Shown one piece after another: positions 7,642 to 17,485 of a stretch of DNA of 64,000 nucleotides. A program made the translations under genes and the position numbers. Under the pieces are notes generated by a model, which saw nothing but the letters and a program-made list of their open reading frames with translations, made no database searches and was not told where the DNA came from. The stretch's first letter is position 1; each line of letters starts with the position of its first letter. This DNA is from Roseateles sp. (lineage in GTDB: Bacteria > Pseudomonadota > Gammaproteobacteria > Burkholderiales > Burkholderiaceae_C): the NCBI RefSeq assembly GCF_019237615.1, contig NZ_JAFAGT010000012.1, positions 55,899 to 119,898 of the forward strand, read 5' to 3'.

Positions 7642-9246
7642 ATGACTCTCTTCGACTGGAAGACCGGCTATCCGAGCCGGCGCAGCCCGCTGTTCGCGCG
7701 CAACATCGTCTCGACCTCGCATCCGCTTGCGGCTCAGGCCGGCCTGCGCGTGCTGCAGGTGGGCGGGAATGCGGTCGACGCGGCCATTGCCACCGCGGCC
7801 TGCATGACGCTTGTGGAGCCCTGCAGCAACGGCCTGGGATCGGACGCCTTCTGCATCCTGTGGGACGGCAGCCGCCTGCACGGCCTCAACGCGTCCGGAC
7901 CGGCGCCCGCCGCATGGACACCGGAGTCCTTCGAAGGGCCGGCCATGCCCAGGCGCGGCTGGGGCTCGGTGACGGTGCCGGGCGCCGTCGGGGGGTGGGC
8001 TGCCCTGAGCGAGCGCTTCGGCCGGCTGCCGTTCGCGGACCTGATGCAGCCGGCCATCGAGATCGCCGAGCGCGGCTACGCCGTGCCGCCCATCGTGCAG
8101 GGCAAGTGGGCCATGGCCGCGGCGCTGGGCGAGCTCACGTCGCAGCCCGGCTTTGCGCCGGCCTTCCTGCCCCGGGGCCGTGCGCCAGAGGTGGGCGAGC
8201 TGTTCCGCTTCCCAGACGCGGCACGCAGCCTGAGGCTGATCGCCGAGAGCCGGGGCGAGGCCTTCTATCGCGGCGAGATGGCTGCCGCGCTGGCCCGCTT
8301 CGCCCGCGAGACCGGTGGCGCGCTGACCGAGGCCGACCTCGCGGCCTACCGGCCCGAATGGGTCGCGCCGCTGGCCAAGGACTTCGCCGGCCACACGCTG
8401 CACGAGATCCCGCCCAACGGCCAGGGCATCGCGGCGCAGATGGCACTGGGGCTGCTGGAGCATTGGGATATCGCGGCGCATGCGGTGGACAGCCCCGAGG
8501 CCCAGCACTTGATGATCGAGGCGATGAAGCTGGCCTTCGCCGACGTCTACCGCTTTGTCGCCGAGCCGGGGTCGATGCCGGTCGGCGCGGAGCAACTTCT
8601 GGATCCCGGCTACCTCGCCGCCCGCGCCAGGCTCATCGACCCGGCCCGTGCCCAGGTCTTCGGTGCCGGCAACCCCGTCAAGGGCGGCACCATCTACCTG
8701 ACTGCGGCCGACGAGCGCGGCATGATGGTCAGCTTCATCCAGAGCAACTACATGGGCTTCGGTTCCGGCCTGGTGCTGCCGGGCTATGGCGTCAGCCTGC
8801 AGAACCGCGGCCACTGCTTCACGCTGGAGGCGGGCCATCCGAACCGGGTCGCGCCGGGCAAGCGGCCCTTCCACACCATCATCCCCGGCTTCCTGACCCG
8901 CGACGGCGCGCCCGTCATGAGCTTCGGCGTTATGGGCGGCAACATGCAGCCGCAAGGCCACCTGCAGACGCTGGTGCGCATGCTCAGCTATGGCCAGAAC
9001 CCGCAGGCAGCCTGCGACGCGCCGCGCTGGCGCTTCAACGAGGGCCTGTCCATCAACGTCGAGCCGCACATGCCGGGGGCCACCGTCGCGGCGCTGCAGG
9101 CGCGCGGCCACCAGATCGGCGACATCCATGACAGCTATCAGGACTTCGGCGCCGGCCAGTTCATCTGGCGGCTGGGCGAGCCGGGGGTCGAAGGCTATGT
9201 GGCCGCCAGCGATCCGCGCCGCGACGGCGCGGCGGTGGGCTGGTGA
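7642..9246 (+). CDS. Gamma-glutamyltransferase family enzyme
   Basis: Ntn-hydrolase of the GGT family (534 aa). VLQVGGNAVDAAIA near the N-terminus and PNGQGIAAQMAL are family signatures. The autocatalytic nucleophile is expected to be the Thr of KGGTIYLTAADERG, followed by MVSFIQSNYMGFGSG. No signal peptide is evident from ATG 7642, which suggests a cytoplasmic YwrD-like member rather than a periplasmic glutathione GGT. The ORF track begins far upstream at 7252 across the opposite gene. The start used here sits after a GCCAGAAT box. The stop overlaps the next gene as TGATG. Confidence 0.88.
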   Translation: MTLFDWKTGYPSRRSPLFARNIVSTSHPLAAQAGLRVLQVGGNAVDAAIATAACMTLVEPCSNGLGSDAFCILWDGSRLHGLNASGPAPAAWTPESFEGPAMPRRGWGSVTVPGAVGGWAALSERFGRLPFADLMQPAIEIAERGYAVPPIVQGKWAMAAALGELTSQPGFAPAFLPRGRAPEVGELFRFPDAARSLRLIAESRGEAFYRGEMAAALARFARETGGALTEADLAAYRPEWVAPLAKDFAGHTLHEIPPNGQGIAAQMALGLLEHWDIAAHAVDSPEAQHLMIEAMKLAFADVYRFVAEPGSMPVGAEQLLDPGYLAARARLIDPARAQVFGAGNPVKGGTIYLTAADERGMMVSFIQSNYMGFGSGLVLPGYGVSLQNRGHCFTLEAGHPNRVAPGKRPFHTIIPGFLTRDGAPVMSFGVMGGNMQPQGHLQTLVRMLSYGQNPQAACDAPRWRFNEGLSINVEPHMPGATVAALQARGHQIGDIHDSYQDFGAGQFIWRLGEPGVEGYVAASDPRRDGAAVGW

Positions 9247-9623
9247 TGCTGGAGGCGCTGCGCCTGAACCCCGGCGACGACCTGCGCGGCGCGCTGGAGG
9301 CGACCGGGCGCACGGGCTTCGTCGTGGCGGGCATAGGCAGCCTGTCGCAGGCGCAGCTGCGCCTGGCCGGCGAGCCGGAGCCGACCCCCATCGCCGGGCC
9401 GCTGGAGATCCTGACGCTGAGCGGCAGCCTGACGCCGGACGGTGCTCACCTGCATGCCAGCGTCGCCGATGCCGCGGGCCGGGTCATCGGCGGCCATGTG
9501 TGCGCCGGCTGCACGGTGCGCACGACGGCCGAGCTGCTCGTCGCGCCGCTGCCTGCCGGCTCGCTGGGGCGCGCCTTCGACGCGGCGACCGGCCATGCCG
9601 AGCTGGTGTTGCGTCGATCATGA
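9246..9623 (+). CDS. PPC/DUF296 (PD1-like) domain protein
   Basis: Protein of 125 aa matching the plant-and-prokaryote-conserved domain: AGIGSLSQAQLRLAG, LSGSLTPDGAHLHASVADAAGRVIGGHV and TVRTTAELLV. The HLHxS...GGH histidines are the likely metal ligands. Plant versions fused to AT-hooks bind DNA; the function of free-standing bacterial versions is unsettled. It is translationally coupled to the GGT-like gene (TGATG). GTG 9243 is an alternative start. Confidence 0.85.
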   Translation: MLEALRLNPGDDLRGALEATGRTGFVVAGIGSLSQAQLRLAGEPEPTPIAGPLEILTLSGSLTPDGAHLHASVADAAGRVIGGHVCAGCTVRTTAELLVAPLPAGSLGRAFDAATGHAELVLRRS

Positions 9624-9656
9624 CGGCCGGCACGCGACACCGGCCGGCCGCGCTGC

Positions 9657-9662
9657 TAGCAT
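9657..9662 (+). promoter_or_regulatory. Putative -10 box for the leader/MFS transcript
   Basis: TAGCAT within GCTAGCAT. It predicts transcription starting at about 9669-9670, which is the A of the leader ATG. No clear -35. Confidence 0.4.
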
Positions 9663-9669
9663 GCCGCTC

Positions 9670-9696
9670 ATGACCAAGTTGCTCGACCTCGACTGA
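9670..9696 (+). CDS. Candidate leader peptide MTKLLDLD, possibly leaderless
   Basis: Eight-codon ORF between the PPC gene and the MFS gene, too short for the ORF track except as the tail of a shadow ORF. The ATG lies 8 nt after a TAGCAT -10-like box, so the mRNA could begin at the start codon. The stop codon enters the first arm of a 7-bp hairpin. An in-frame ATG at 9661 would give MPLMTKLLDLD. Regulatory role is an inference from the layout. Confidence 0.4.
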   Translation: MTKLLDLD

Positions 9697-9738
9697 CGCG
9701 CCTCACGCGCGTCCTTTCCCGGCGGGGCCGCCCCCGCC
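9695..9738 (+). promoter_or_regulatory. Tandem GC-rich hairpins in the MFS leader
   Basis: Two perfect 7-bp stem-loops: GACGCGC-CTCAC-GCGCGTC (9695-9713, followed by CCTTTCCC) and GGCGGGG-CCGC-CCCCGCC (9721-9738). A later GTCGAG at about 9740 can pair with the CTCGAC in the leader ORF. The arrangement suits attenuation or translational control of the exporter. Confidence 0.5.
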
Positions 9739-9763
9739 TGTCGAGTCTCGAAAGCAGCCCGTC

Positions 9764-11041
9764 ATGTTCTCCCGCCTGATCCAGTTCTTCACCCTCGCGC
9801 CCGGCGACCTGCTGCGCGACGCGGTCTACCGCCGCCTGTGGTCGTCCATCCTGACGTCCTCGCTCGGTGGCCAGATCACCATGCTGGCCCTGCCGCTGAC
9901 GGCGGCCGTGCTGCTGCAAGCCAGCCCCACGCAGATGGGCCTGCTGCAGGCGATGGAGATCCTTCCCTTCGTGTTGTTCTCGCTGCCGGCCGGCGTGCTG
10001 CTGGACCGCGTCCGCAAGCTGCCCGTCTACATCTGGGGCGAGAGCCTGCTGGCGGTGGCCGTGGCCACCGTGCCGCTGGCTGCCTGGCTGGGTTGGCTGG
10101 GCATGGGCTGGCTGTACGTCGTCGGCTTCGTGCTGGGCTGCGTCTACACGGTGGCCGGAAGCGCGGCGCAGATCGTGCTGACCCAGGTGGTGCCGCGCGA
10201 GCGCCTGGTGGAGGCCCATGCGAAGAACGCGCTGGCTTCTTCGGGCGCCGAAGTGGCCGGGCCGGGGCTGGCGGGCGCGCTGATCAAGCTGCTGGGCGCG
10301 CCGCTGGCACTGGCCGTGAACGCGGGGCTGCTGCTGGTGTCGGCCGGCATCCTGCGCGGCATCCGCGTGCAGGAGACGCTGGCGGCGCGGCGCGACCAGC
10401 ATTTCTGGACCGAGCTCAAGGCCGGCCTTCGCTTCGTGCGCGAACGCCGGCTGCTCGTGAGCCTGGCCACGGCGGTGGGCTGCTGGCAGCTCTTTCACAA
10501 CGCGGCGCTGGTGGTGCAGATCCTGTACGCCACGCGCGAGCTGCAGCTGAGCCCGCAGACGGTGGGCCTGTCCTATGTCGCGCTGGGGGCCGGCACCGTG
10601 CTGGCCAGCGTGTTCGGCCACCGCATCAGCCGCCGTGTCGGCCCGGGGCCCTGCCTGGTGCTGGGCTTCGCGGCCTGCGGGGCCGGCTGGGCGCAACTGG
10701 CGGCGATGCCGGCGCGCTGGGGTGTGCCCAGCTTCGCGCTGATGCTGTTCGCCTTCGGCGTCGGCGCCGTGCTGATCTTCATCAACTTCCTGTCGCTGCG
10801 CCAGGCCGTCACGCCGGCGCCCATGCTGGGCCGCATGACGAGCACCATGCGCTGGCTCATCCTGCTGCCGGCCGGCCCTGGCGCGCTGATCGGCGGCTGG
10901 CTGGGCGAGCATATGGGGCTGCGCTCGGCGCTGGCCTTCTCGGGCGCGGGTGCCTGCCTGCTGGCGACGCTGGCCTGGCGGCATCCGGTGATACGCGGCG
11001 TGCGCGAGCTGCCCAAGCCGGTGGAGGTTGTGACGGCATGA
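9764..11041 (+). CDS. MFS transporter (MFS_3-type, drug/siderophore export-like)
   Basis: Major facilitator protein of 425 aa with about 12 hydrophobic segments. The loop 2-3 signature is PAGVLLDRVRKLPVYI, and the sequence PRERLVEAHAKNALASSGAEVAGPGLAG is typical of the EntS/MFS_3 branch, whose members mainly export small molecules. It follows a short leader ORF with hairpins and is coupled to the GNAT gene through ATGA. The substrate is unknown. An efflux pump coupled to an acetyltransferase would fit drug or metabolite resistance (inference). Confidence 0.88.
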   Translation: MFSRLIQFFTLAPGDLLRDAVYRRLWSSILTSSLGGQITMLALPLTAAVLLQASPTQMGLLQAMEILPFVLFSLPAGVLLDRVRKLPVYIWGESLLAVAVATVPLAAWLGWLGMGWLYVVGFVLGCVYTVAGSAAQIVLTQVVPRERLVEAHAKNALASSGAEVAGPGLAGALIKLLGAPLALAVNAGLLLVSAGILRGIRVQETLAARRDQHFWTELKAGLRFVRERRLLVSLATAVGCWQLFHNAALVVQILYATRELQLSPQTVGLSYVALGAGTVLASVFGHRISRRVGPGPCLVLGFAACGAGWAQLAAMPARWGVPSFALMLFAFGVGAVLIFINFLSLRQAVTPAPMLGRMTSTMRWLILLPAGPGALIGGWLGEHMGLRSALAFSGAGACLLATLAWRHPVIRGVRELPKPVEVVTA

Positions 11042-11616
11042 GCATCGAAGCCCCGCTGATCGACGTTCCCGAGCGCCTGACCGGCGAGCGCACCGTGCTG
11101 CTGGTGCCGCGCGCCGGCACGGGGGCGGAGATGGCTGTGGTCATCGCGCAGTCCCTCTCGCACCTGCGGCCCTGGATGCCGTGGGCGCAGGAGGCGCCCA
11201 CGGCCGAGAGTTCGGAGCTCGTCGTGCGCCGCATGCAGGCCGACTTCATCGCCCGTCGCGACCTGTGTTTCCACATGCATGCCCGCCGCGCCGACGGCAG
11301 CGCCGGCCGCCTGCTGGGCGGCACGGGGCTGCACCGCATCGACTGGGCCGTGCGCCGCTTCGAGATCGGCTATTGGGTACGTCCCGAGGCGCAGGGCCAG
11401 GGGCATGCCAGCGAGACCGTGCAGCTGCTGGCTGCGCTGGCGTTCGGCCAGCTGGGTGCCAGGCGCGTCGAGATCCGGATGGACTCGCACAACGCGAAAA
11501 GCCGTGCCGTCGCGCAGCGCTGCGGCTTCGAGCTGGAGGGCATTCTGCGCTGCGACAGCCTGGGCGTGGACGGTGCGCCGCGGGACACCTGCGTCTACGC
11601 GCGCATCGCGGGTTGA
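11038..11616 (+). CDS. GNAT family N-acetyltransferase (RimJ/RimL-like)
   Basis: Acetyl-CoA dependent acetyltransferase of 192 aa. FEIGYWVRPEAQGQGHASETVQLL carries the Q/RxxGxG/A acetyl-CoA pyrophosphate loop, and RVEIRMDSHNAKSRAVAQRCGFELEGILR is the RimJ/RimL-type C-terminal signature. It may modify protein N-termini, amino groups of small molecules or drugs. The start overlaps the stop of the MFS gene, so the two form an operon. Confidence 0.88.
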   Translation: MSIEAPLIDVPERLTGERTVLLVPRAGTGAEMAVVIAQSLSHLRPWMPWAQEAPTAESSELVVRRMQADFIARRDLCFHMHARRADGSAGRLLGGTGLHRIDWAVRRFEIGYWVRPEAQGQGHASETVQLLAALAFGQLGARRVEIRMDSHNAKSRAVAQRCGFELEGILRCDSLGVDGAPRDTCVYARIAG

Positions 11617-11622
11617 GCGGCG

Positions 11623-12471
11623 TCAGCGCGCGGCGCTGGCCGGCGGCGAGGCAGTGATCTGGCCGAGGTCGACCTCGGTGTCGATGCGGGTGCCGGCGAT
11701 GAACATCGGCCCCGCGGTCAACGGGCCCGGGCCGCTCTTGCCGTTTGGCCGTTGCTGCCAACGGGTGCCGCCTGCGCTGGTGTTGAGCCCGATGACATGG
11801 ATCGACGTGTAGCTTGCGAGCATCTCGGCGAACGATGGGCCGTTCGCGCGGACCCTTGCCTTGAAGTCAAGCGTCGTCAGCACGTTGCCGGCCAACGCAA
11901 CGATGGTGTAGCCCTGGTGCGTGATCTGCGTGACCCAGACCTTGTCTGCCATCGTGCGTTCGAGGATGGCCTCGTAGCGTGCGATATCAGCATCGGAGAA
12001 CGTGCTCCGGTCGGTGGCAGGCGGGGCGATAGGGTGGCGATCGAACCGCATGGCCAGCACGCCCACGCGCTGGCCCGCCTGCCGCCATAGGCGCACCTGT
12101 TCGATCAGCGCCAGCATGGCCTCGCTGCTGCCGCCGTCCTGGAAGGGGCCCGCCCAGGCGCCGGTGCCGACGAGTGCCCGTACATCCGAGGGCCGGCCGG
12201 CAGAAGCCAGGTAGCTGTTCAACGCCACCTGCTCCTGGCCCTCGCGTTCCAACGCCAGAATCACCGGCCGGCCGCTTTTCAGCAGGCCGCAGACCAGTTG
12301 ACCCACGAAGGCTGGCGCCTGCTCGGTGCCACGCAACTCTCCGACGACGATGACGCGAGCCTGGATCTTGGCGAGATCGACCTGAGGCGGGGCGTCGCAT
12401 TCTGGCGCGGCCAGCACCGTGCCAAGGGCGAGCCAGCCGGCCAGCAGCGCGGTGGCGGACTTGAGCTTCAT
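11623..12471 (-). CDS. Secreted protein of the TraB/ChaN/EreA-like fold (tentative)
   Basis: Protein of 282 aa with a signal peptide ([21 protein letters not shown]). The first strand-loop [25 protein letters not shown] and [20 protein letters not shown] resemble the erythromycin-esterase/ChaN/TraB superfamily. The usual histidine of the GExHG loop is Arg here, so it may lack hydrolase activity. The start is supported by GGGAGAG. It converges with the GNAT gene. A periplasmic role is likely, but the specific function is unknown. Confidence 0.6.
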   Translation of the reverse strand: MKLKSATALLAGWLALGTVLAAPECDAPPQVDLAKIQARVIVVGELRGTEQAPAFVGQLVCGLLKSGRPVILALEREGQEQVALNSYLASAGRPSDVRALVGTGAWAGPFQDGGSSEAMLALIEQVRLWRQAGQRVGVLAMRFDRHPIAPPATDRSTFSDADIARYEAILERTMADKVWVTQITHQGYTIVALAGNVLTTLDFKARVRANGPSFAEMLASYTSIHVIGLNTSAGGTRWQQRPNGKSGPGPLTAGPMFIAGTRIDTEVDLGQITASPPASAAR

Positions 12472-12487
12472 CGTTCTCTCCCTGGGG

Positions 12488-13234
12488 TCATGGTTCGCCG
12501 GGGCCGAGCCGGTCCACCTCGTCCGTGATGAGACCGTCTATGCCGTCGGCGATCAGCCGCTGGGCCACCGCGGCGTCATTCACCGTGTAGACCAGCGCCC
12601 GCCAGCCGTTGGCGTGCAGGCGCTCGATGAGGCTGCGCTCCATCAGCTGCCAGTTCGTGATGACGGCGACGACGCCCAACGCCTCGGCGACCTCGGGCCA
12701 GCCGGGCCAGAGTTCGTCCAGCAGGAGTGCGCGGGGCAGGGCGGGCTCCGCGTCGCGAGCGGCGGCCAGGGCCTCGGGCTTGAAGCTGCTCAGCAGCGGC
12801 GGCAGCGCGCCGGCCCACAGCCGCGCGGCTTCGCGCGCGACGGCCGCGCCCGTGCGCGCCTCGTCGCCGGGGCAGGGCTTGATCTCGACGTTGAGCATGC
12901 AGGCATTGGCCTGGCAGAAGGCGGCAATCTGCGCGAAGCGCGGCAGCGGCTCGGCGGCATAGGGCGGGCTGTGCCAGCTGCCGGCGTCCAGCCGGGCCAG
13001 CGTCGCCCAGTCCATGCCGGCGGGCGAGCCCCGGCCGTTGCTGGTGCGCTCGAGCGTGTCGTCATGCAGCAGGAAGGCTTCGCCGTCCCGGCTGAGCTTG
13101 ACGTCACATTCGAAGGCTCGGAAGCCGAAGCCATGGCCCCGCCTGAACGCGGCCAGCGTGTTCTCCGGGGCGAGCGGGCCGGCGCCGCGGTGGGCCAGCC
13201 AAAGGGGATAGGGCCAGGGCTTCATCCCGCGCAT
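12488..13234 (-). CDS. ugpQ: Glycerophosphodiester phosphodiesterase
   Basis: Cytoplasmic GDPD (248 aa, TIM barrel) that hydrolyses glycerophosphodiesters to glycerol-3-phosphate and an alcohol. Signature motifs are [18 protein letters not shown] (HR...ENT) and [28 protein letters not shown] (E-x-D...HD), followed by LNVEIKP. There is no signal peptide, as in UgpQ. In-frame ATG at 13225 (MKPWPYP) is an equally good start. It is divergent from the large FAD/Fe-S gene across only about 40 bases. Confidence 0.93.
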   Translation of the reverse strand: MRGMKPWPYPLWLAHRGAGPLAPENTLAAFRRGHGFGFRAFECDVKLSRDGEAFLLHDDTLERTSNGRGSPAGMDWATLARLDAGSWHSPPYAAEPLPRFAQIAAFCQANACMLNVEIKPCPGDEARTGAAVAREAARLWAGALPPLLSSFKPEALAAARDAEPALPRALLLDELWPGWPEVAEALGVVAVITNWQLMERSLIERLHANGWRALVYTVNDAAVAQRLIADGIDGLITDEVDRLGPGEP

Positions 13235-13237
13235 TCT

Positions 13238-13262
13238 GGGGTGAAACCCCCTGCGCTACGAT
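13238..13262 (+). promoter_or_regulatory. Dyad and -10 box before the FAD/Fe-S dehydrogenase
   Basis: A perfect inverted repeat GGGGT-GAA-ACCCC (13238-13250) lies immediately upstream of TACGAT (13257-13262, in GCTACGAT). The repeat would occupy the -35/-10 spacer, a position suited to a repressor operator shared with the divergent ugpQ-like gene. Confidence 0.4.
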
Positions 13263-13273
13263 CCTTTCCCTCT

Positions 13274-16200
13274 ATGAACGCCCCGCATCCCCTGCTGCCG
13301 GAGGCCGCTGCAGCCGCCGACACCGACGCGCCGCGCCTGCGCGAAATTCCGTACAACTACACGTCGTTCTCCGACCGCGAGATCGTCATCCGCTTGCTGG
13401 GCCCCCGGGCCTGGGAGCTGCTGGACAAGCTGCGGCTGGAGCGGCGCACGGGTCGATCCGCGCGCATGCTGTACGAGGTGCTGGGCGACATCTGGGTGGT
13501 GCAGCGCAACCCCTACCTGCAGGACGACCTGCTGGACAACCCCAAGCGCCGTGCCCTGCTGATCGAGGCCTTGCACCACCGCCTGGCCGAGGTGCAGAAG
13601 CGCCGCGACCCGGCGAGCGACCCGCAGCGCGACGCGGCCGTGGGCGAGTTGCTGAATGCCGCGCGCGGCGCGGTGGCCGAGTTCGCCCAGTTCTTCGACA
13701 GCGTCACCACGCTGCGCAAGCGCGCTGCCAGGACGCTGGCCCGCCACACGGCCAGGGACAACATCAAGTTCGACGGCCTGTCGCGCGTGTCGCATGTGAC
13801 GGACGCGACCGACTGGCGCGTGGAATACCCCTTCGTCGTGCTGACGCCCGACACCGAGGCCGAGATGGCCGGGCTGGTGGGGGCCTGCTTCGAGCTCGGG
13901 CTGACTGTCATCCCGCGCGGCGGCGGCACGGGCTACACGGGCGGCGCGGTGCCGCTGGTGTGGAACAGCGCCGTCATCAACACCGAGAAGCTGGAGGCGC
14001 TGCGCGGTGTCGAGATGCTGCGCCTGCCGGGCCTCGCCGCCGAGGTGCCCACCATCTTCAGCGAGGCAGGCGTCGTCACGCAGCGCGTGGCGGACCTGGC
14101 CGAGGCGAATGGCTTCGTGTTCGCGGTCGACCCGACCTCGGCCGAGGCCAGCTGCATAGGCGGCAACGTGGCCATGAATGCGGGCGGCAAGAAGGCGGTG
14201 CTGTGGGGCACGGCGCTGGACAACCTGGCGAGCTGGAAGATGGTGACGCCGGAGGCCAAGTGGCTGGAGGTCGAGCGCCTCAACCACAACCTCGGCAAGA
14301 TCCACGACGTGGAGGTCGCGAGCTTCGAGTTGCGCTACTTCGACGCCACCGGCAAGGTGCTGGAGCGCACCGAGCGGCTGGACATCCCCGGCCGGGTGTT
14401 CCGCAAGGAGGGCCTGGGCAAGGACGTGACGGACAAGTTCCTCGCCGGCCTGCCGGGCATACAGAAGGAAGGCTGCGACGGCCTCATCACCAGCGCGCGC
14501 TGGATCGTGCACCGCATGCCCGCGCACACGCGCACGGTGTGCCTGGAGTTCTTCGGCAATCCCAAGGACTGCGTGCCCAGCATCGTCGACATCAAGGACT
14601 ACATGTTCTCGATCGCGGACACGGGCGTGCTGCTGGCGGGCCTGGAGCATCTGGACGACCGCTACCTGAAGGCGGTGGGCTATGCGACCAAGAGCAAGCG
14701 CGCCGTCCTGCCCAAGATGGTGCTGGTGGGCGACATCGTCGGCGACGACGCCGACGCGGTGGCGCGTGCCACCAGCGAGGTCGTGCGCCTGGCCAACGGC
14801 CGCTCGGGCGAGGGCTTCGTCGCCGTCAGCGCCGACGCGCGCAAGAAGTTCTGGCTGGACCGCAAGCGCACCGCGGCCATCAGCAAGCACACGAACGCGT
14901 TCAAGGTGAACGAGGACGTGGTGATCCCGCTGCACCGCATGGGCGAGTACACGCTGGGCATCGAGCGCATCAACATCGAGCTCTCGTTGCGCAACAAGCT
15001 GGAGCTGGTGACGGCGCTCCAGACGCTGTTTGCGGCCGGCCGACTGCCGCTGGGCAAGAGCGACGACGCGGGCGAGATCCCCAGCGCCGAGCTGCTGGAG
15101 GACCGTGTGCAGCAGGCGCTGGCGCTGCTGCGCGAGGTGGGCGAGCAGTGGCGCCAATGGCTGGACGGCCTGGACAGCGCCGGTTTCTTCGAGCGGTTGC
15201 AGACGCATGAGCTGCGCGCCTCGTGGCGGGCGCAGATCCTCAAGCCGCTGCAGGCCCTGTTCAGCGGCGCGGCCTTCGAGCCGCTGCTGGCCGAGTGCAA
15301 GCGCATCCACAAGGAGGTGCTGCGCGGCCGCGTCTGGGTGGCCCTGCACATGCACGCGGGCGACGGCAACGTCCACACCAACATCCCCGTCAACAGCGAC
15401 AACTACCAGATGCTGCAGACGGCCCACGAGGCCGTGGCGCGCATCATGACGCTGGCGCGCTCGCTGGACGGCGTCATCTCGGGCGAGCACGGCATAGGCA
15501 TCACCAAGGTCGAGTTCCTGAGCGACGCCGAGCTGGCCGCGTTCACCGAGTACAAGCAGCGCATCGACCCCGAAGGCCGCTTCAACAAGGGCAAGCTGCT
15601 GAAGGATGCGGACCTGCGCAATGCCTACACGCCGTCCTTCGGCCTGATGGGGCATGAGTCGCTGATCATGCAGCAGAGCGACATCGGCGAGATCGCCAAC
15701 TCGGTCAAGGACTGCCTGCGCTGCGGCAAGTGCAAGCCGGTCTGCGCGACGCATGTGCCGCGTGCCAACCTGCTCTACAGCCCGCGCAACAAGATCCTCG
15801 CCACCTCGCTGCTGGTGGAGGCCTTCCTGTACGAGGAGCAGACGCGCCGCGGCGTGTCCATCAAGCATTGGCAGGAGTTCGAGGACGTGGCCGACCACTG
15901 CACGGTCTGCCACAAATGCCTGACGCCCTGCCCGGTCAAGATCGACTTCGGCGACGTGACGATGAACATGCGCAACCTGTTGCGCAAGATGGGCCAGAAG
16001 ACCTGGCGTCCCGGCAACGCGGCGGCGATGTTCATGCTGAACGCGACCAACCCGGAAACCATCAAGCTCGCGCGCACGGCCATGGTGGGCCTGGGCTTCA
16101 AGGCGCAGCGCCTGGCCGTGGACCTGTTCAAGCCCGCAGGCCGCAAGCAGACCAGCGCGCCGCCGGCCACCGTCGGCGCAGCGCCGGTCAAGGAACAGGT

Positions 16201-17122
16201 CATCCACTTCATCAACAAGAAGCTGCCCGGCGGCCTGCCCAAGAAGACGGCGCGGGCGCTCCTGGACATCGAGGACAAGAACTACGTGCCCATCATTCGC
16301 CCGCCGGCCACGGCGAGCGAGACGGAGGCGGTGTTCTATTTCCCCGGCTGCGGCTCGGAGCGCCTGTTCAGCCAGGTGGGCCTGGCCACGCAGGCCATGC
16401 TGTGGCATGCCGGTGTGCAGACCGTGCTGCCGCCTGGCTACCTGTGCTGTGGTTACCCGCAGCGCGGCTCGGGCCAGTTCGACAAGGCCGAGAAGATGAT
16501 CACCGACAACCGGGTGCTCTTCCACCGCGTCGCCAACACGTTGAACTACCTGGACATCAAGACCGTGGTGGTCAGCTGCGGCACCTGCTTCGACCAGCTG
16601 CAGGGCTACAAGTTCGAGGACATCTTCCCTGGTTGCCGCATCATCGACATCCACGAGTACCTGCTGGAGAAGGGCATCACGCTGGGCTCCAAGAGCAGCT
16701 ACCTGTACCACGACCCCTGCCATTCGCCGATGAAGCAGCAGGAGCCGATGAAGACGGTGAGGGCGCTGGTGGGCGAGGGTGTCGTCAAGAGCGAGCGCTG
16801 CTGCGGCGAGAGCGGCACGCTGGGCGTCACGCGGCCTGACATCTCCACGCAGGTGCGCTTCCGCAAGGAAGAGGAACTGCGCAAGACCGAAGCCCAGTTG
16901 CGCGCGAGCGGCAAGGTGGGGGCGGACGACAATCTGAAGATCCTCACCTCCTGCCCCAGCTGTCTGCAAGGTCTGAGCCGCTACGGCAACGACCTGCAGA
17001 ACGGCCTGCTGGAAGCCGACTACATCGTCGTCGAGATGGCGCGCCAGATCCTGGGCGACAACTGGATGCCCGACTACGTGGCCAGGGCCAACAACGGCGG
17101 CATCGAGCGGGTGCTGGTGTGA
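13274..17122 (+). CDS. Fused FAD-linked oxidase / Fe-S (GlcD-GlcF-like) dehydrogenase, DUF3683 type
   Basis: Protein of 1282 aa in one chain. Order: DUF3683-like N-terminus ([21 protein letters not shown]), FAD_binding_4 ([37 protein letters not shown]), and the FAD-oxidase C domain ([25 protein letters not shown]). Two ferredoxin clusters follow ([22 protein letters not shown]), then two cysteine-rich CCG domains ([19 protein letters not shown]). This is the layout of D-2-hydroxyacid (D-lactate/glycolate) dehydrogenases that pass electrons to quinones; the substrate is unproven. The start chosen sits after a TACGAT box, and the ORF-track extension to 12419 overlaps ugpQ. It is coupled to the next gene by TGATG. 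Confidence 0.92.
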   Translation: MNAPHPLLPEAAAAADTDAPRLREIPYNYTSFSDREIVIRLLGPRAWELLDKLRLERRTGRSARMLYEVLGDIWVVQRNPYLQDDLLDNPKRRALLIEALHHRLAEVQKRRDPASDPQRDAAVGELLNAARGAVAEFAQFFDSVTTLRKRAARTLARHTARDNIKFDGLSRVSHVTDATDWRVEYPFVVLTPDTEAEMAGLVGACFELGLTVIPRGGGTGYTGGAVPLVWNSAVINTEKLEALRGVEMLRLPGLAAEVPTIFSEAGVVTQRVADLAEANGFVFAVDPTSAEASCIGGNVAMNAGGKKAVLWGTALDNLASWKMVTPEAKWLEVERLNHNLGKIHDVEVASFELRYFDATGKVLERTERLDIPGRVFRKEGLGKDVTDKFLAGLPGIQKEGCDGLITSARWIVHRMPAHTRTVCLEFFGNPKDCVPSIVDIKDYMFSIADTGVLLAGLEHLDDRYLKAVGYATKSKRAVLPKMVLVGDIVGDDADAVARATSEVVRLANGRSGEGFVAVSADARKKFWLDRKRTAAISKHTNAFKVNEDVVIPLHRMGEYTLGIERINIELSLRNKLELVTALQTLFAAGRLPLGKSDDAGEIPSAELLEDRVQQALALLREVGEQWRQWLDGLDSAGFFERLQTHELRASWRAQILKPLQALFSGAAFEPLLAECKRIHKEVLRGRVWVALHMHAGDGNVHTNIPVNSDNYQMLQTAHEAVARIMTLARSLDGVISGEHGIGITKVEFLSDAELAAFTEYKQRIDPEGRFNKGKLLKDADLRNAYTPSFGLMGHESLIMQQSDIGEIANSVKDCLRCGKCKPVCATHVPRANLLYSPRNKILATSLLVEAFLYEEQTRRGVSIKHWQEFEDVADHCTVCHKCLTPCPVKIDFGDVTMNMRNLLRKMGQKTWRPGNAAAMFMLNATNPETIKLARTAMVGLGFKAQRLAVDLFKPAGRKQTSAPPATVGAAPVKEQVIHFINKKLPGGLPKKTARALLDIEDKNYVPIIRPPATASETEAVFYFPGCGSERLFSQVGLATQAMLWHAGVQTVLPPGYLCCGYPQRGSGQFDKAEKMITDNRVLFHRVANTLNYLDIKTVVVSCGTCFDQLQGYKFEDIFPGCRIIDIHEYLLEKGITLGSKSSYLYHDPCHSPMKQQEPMKTVRALVGEGVVKSERCCGESGTLGVTRPDISTQVRFRKEEELRKTEAQLRASGKVGADDNLKILTSCPSCLQGLSRYGNDLQNGLLEADYIVVEMARQILGDNWMPDYVARANNGGIERVLV

Positions 17123-17484
17123 TGTTGGCGGGCTACCTGCGCACCGCCTTCAGGTGGCAGCGCGGGCGCCAGGGCAGCGGCTACGACAAGATGCTGCTGC
17201 TCACGGCGCGCTGGCCGCTGCCCTTCGACAGCTACCTGATCCGCTACCCCGAGGGCAGCGCCATCCCACCGCATACGGACCCGGTGCGGGCCGGGCGCCA
17301 TTACCGGCTCAACATCGTCCTGAAGGCCTCGCCGCGTGGCGGCGAGTTCGTCTGCGCGACGCCGATCTGGCAGAGCCGGCGCATCAAGTTCTTCCGGCCC
17401 GACGCCTGCGAGCACAGCGTGACGCGCGTCGAGGGTGGCAGCCGCTACGTGCTGTCGCTGGGCTGGGTACTCGGAGATCGATGA
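17122..17484 (+). CDS. Small 2OG-Fe(II) oxygenase-like protein
   Basis: Protein of 120 aa resembling the double-stranded beta-helix core of 2-oxoglutarate/Fe(II) oxygenases. IPPHTDPV supplies H-x-D, ACEHSVTRV supplies the distal His, and GGSRYVLSLGWVL places an Arg for 2OG. At this length it is close to a minimal core and may act on a peptide or small substrate. It overlaps the stop of the FAD/Fe-S gene (TGATG). GTG 17119 is an alternative start. Confidence 0.7.
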   Translation: MLAGYLRTAFRWQRGRQGSGYDKMLLLTARWPLPFDSYLIRYPEGSAIPPHTDPVRAGRHYRLNIVLKASPRGGEFVCATPIWQSRRIKFFRPDACEHSVTRVEGGSRYVLSLGWVLGDR

Positions 17485-17485
17485 C

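Noticed and set aside
9442-9696. 84-aa ORF overlapping the PPC gene
   Set aside because: Its body is an out-of-frame shadow of the PPC gene; only its last eight codons are kept, as the candidate leader peptide.
13256-16969. 1237-aa minus-strand ORF
   Set aside because: Shadow of the FAD/Fe-S dehydrogenase, whose motifs (GDGN, CxxCxxC, CCG) are in the plus frame. GC-rich DNA leaves the opposite frame open.
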